A DNA stretch of 6,918 nucleotides from Ruminococcaceae bacterium UBA3220 (GTDB lineage Bacteria; Bacillota; Clostridia; Oscillospirales; Acutalibacteraceae), in assembly GCA_002363095.1 (NCBI GenBank), contig DEWC01000025.1, positions 1 to 6,918 on the forward strand, written 5' to 3'. The notes beneath the pieces were generated by a model that was given only the letters and a program-made list of their open reading frames with translations, did not search any database and was not told the origin of the DNA. How positions within the stretch are numbered: position 1 is the stretch's first letter; every line of letters begins with the position of its first letter. Shown one piece after another: positions 5,828 through 6,918 of this stretch. Both the position numbers and the translations under genes were made by a program.

Positions 5828-6918
5828 TTAAACCGATTTTATTAGAAATTCATCATTTGCTGTATCAATGGAAATTGTCTTAACAGAATCATTGTGCAAC
5901 ATTAAATCAACAATTTTTCCGACAATTTCTTTTCGTATAATGTTTTTAATTTCCCTTGCTCCCGAAGCTTTTGAATCGGATTTTTCGGCAAGAAGTGAAA
6001 ATACTGAATTATTATACACTAATTCAATGCTTTTTTCAAGCAACGATTCAGCTAAATCTTTAATTTGAAGCTCTGCAATTTTAGTTAAAGACTCTTTGTC
6101 GAGAGGTGAAAATACAACAATTTCATCAACCCTTGAAAGAAATTCAGGCCGTAAAAATTCGCGTAACGCCTTTAAGACTTTTTCGCGTGAAGCGTCGCTC
6201 ACCGATTTTGCAAAGCCCAATGAGTTTTCCGCTTTGGAACTTCCTGCATTTGATGTCATAACGATTACGGTGTTCTTAAAATTGACAAGACGGCCCTGAG
6301 CGTCGGTAATTCGACCTTCATCAAGTATCTGCAACAAAATATTCAGAACATCGGGATGTGCCTTTTCAATTTCATCAAAGAGTATAACGCTGTAAGGTTT
6401 TCTGCGTACCTTTTCGGTGAGCTGTCCCGCCTCATCAAAGCCAACATATCCGGGAGGCGCACCGATAATTCTCGAAACAGAATGTTTTTCCATAAATTCC
6501 GACATATCGAGTCTTATAAGCGTTTCCGGGGTGTCGAACAATTCCTCTGACAGTACTTTTACGAGATAAGTCTTCCCTACTCCGGTCGGCCCGACAAAAA
6601 TGAATGAAGCGGGGCGCTCGTTTCCTCCTATTCCCAACCGCGAACGCTTAACGGCGTCGGAAACAAGCTTTGTAGCATTCTTCTGACCTATTACTTTTTT
6701 ATTAAGATTATCATTAAGGGTCAACAGTTTTTCATAATCAGTCTCTTCAATCTTCGCCGCAGGTATTCCCGTCCATATTTCAATTACCTTAGCAAGATCT
6801 TTTTCGGTAACAGTGCAATCCGCGGCGGCATCATAAAGCCCGTTCGCAACCGACTTGTATTTTTCAATATCGGCTTTTAGTAAAGCCTGCTTTTCATAGT
6901 CGGGGTTTTCGGTTTCTT
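5828..6918 (-). CDS. ClpC-like AAA+ unfoldase (ATP-dependent Clp protease ATP-binding subunit), 5' end outside window
   Basis: The C-terminal 362 residues of a two-domain Hsp100 ATPase that unfolds proteins, probably feeding them to ClpP in the cytoplasm. The frame is open to the right edge; a TTG inside it at 6724 is not the start, because family sequence (IEIWTGIPAAKIEETDYEKL) continues upstream. In visible numbering, VIGQ at 74-77 opens the second AAA+ module, with Walker A GPTGVGKT at 109-116, Walker B VILFDE at 177-182, sensor 1 MTSN ending at Asn223, an arginine finger in LSRVDE (Arg262) and sensor 2 in SGAR (Arg321). LGF at 233-235 lies where ClpA/ClpC/ClpX proteins carry the ClpP-docking IGF/VGF loop, and the GQLTEKVRRKPYSV block is also ClpC-like; both argue against ClpB, which lacks such a loop. 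After sensor 2 the usual GARPLRR is GAREIKN here. The N-domain and first ATPase module are not visible. Confidence 0.92.
   Translation of the reverse strand, partial: ETENPDYEKQALLKADIEKYKSVANGLYDAAADCTVTEKDLAKVIEIWTGIPAAKIEETDYEKLLTLNDNLNKKVIGQKNATKLVSDAVKRSRLGIGGNERPASFIFVGPTGVGKTYLVKVLSEELFDTPETLIRLDMSEFMEKHSVSRIIGAPPGYVGFDEAGQLTEKVRRKPYSVILFDEIEKAHPDVLNILLQILDEGRITDAQGRLVNFKNTVIVMTSNAGSSKAENSLGFAKSVSDASREKVLKALREFLRPEFLSRVDEIVVFSPLDKESLTKIAELQIKDLAESLLEKSIELVYNNSVFSLLAEKSDSKASGAREIKNIIRKEIVGKIVDLMLHNDSVKTISIDTANDEFLIKSV

Noticed and set aside
5868..6550. Three plus-strand frames opposite the clp gene
   Set aside because: All are antisense to the conserved AAA+ core; none has a ribosome site or a coherent product.
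1..6918. CRISPR arrays, tRNA, rRNA, insertion sequences, attachment sites
   Set aside because: No regularly spaced repeats, cloverleaf or rRNA-like sequence, transposase or terminal inverted repeats were seen.

Overview
The window looks like chromosomal DNA of a low-to-moderate G+C, endospore-forming member of the Clostridia (perhaps Oscillospiraceae/Ruminococcaceae-like; this placement is an inference). The grounds are strong GGAGG ribosome sites, a ClpC-type unfoldase, a class A penicillin-binding protein, a Firmicutes-style ABC ATPase-FtsX fusion and, most tellingly, a 29-codon gene whose product matches the spore-coat anchor SpoVM. There is no sign of phage, transposon, CRISPR, tRNA or rRNA.

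Layout. (1) 1-1967, minus strand: a bifunctional class A penicillin-binding protein (PBP). It is intact at its N-terminus and runs off the left edge after 655 codons; the frame is open throughout. (2) 1968-2145: a divergent, AT-rich intergenic region holding a good promoter for the PBP and a weaker candidate for the ABC gene. (3) 2146-4755, plus strand: one 869-residue polypeptide joining an ABC ATPase to an FtsX/MacB-type permease with a very large extracytoplasmic domain. (4) 4770-4805: a hairpin with A and T tracts on its two sides, which can serve as a shared terminator for the convergent genes. (5) 4804-6918, minus strand, in transcription order: the C-terminal part of a ClpC-like AAA+ unfoldase (cut by the right edge), an MgtC/SapB-family membrane protein whose ribosome site overlaps the clp stop codon, a 47-residue two-helix cysteine-rich membrane protein, and the SpoVM-like peptide.

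How they fit together. The PBP polymerises and cross-links peptidoglycan. The ABC fusion is probably a mechanotransmission or export-type transporter of unknown substrate; nothing in the window gives it a regulator. ClpC-like and MgtC-like genes look translationally adjacent and probably co-transcribed. The two tiny genes behind them form a compact pair, each with its own strong ribosome site, and end at the shared terminator. The main discovery of the window is this pair: a SpoVM homologue too short for ordinary gene calling, preceded by an undescribed hydrophobic small protein that may act with it at the forespore membrane. That last role is inference from position only.
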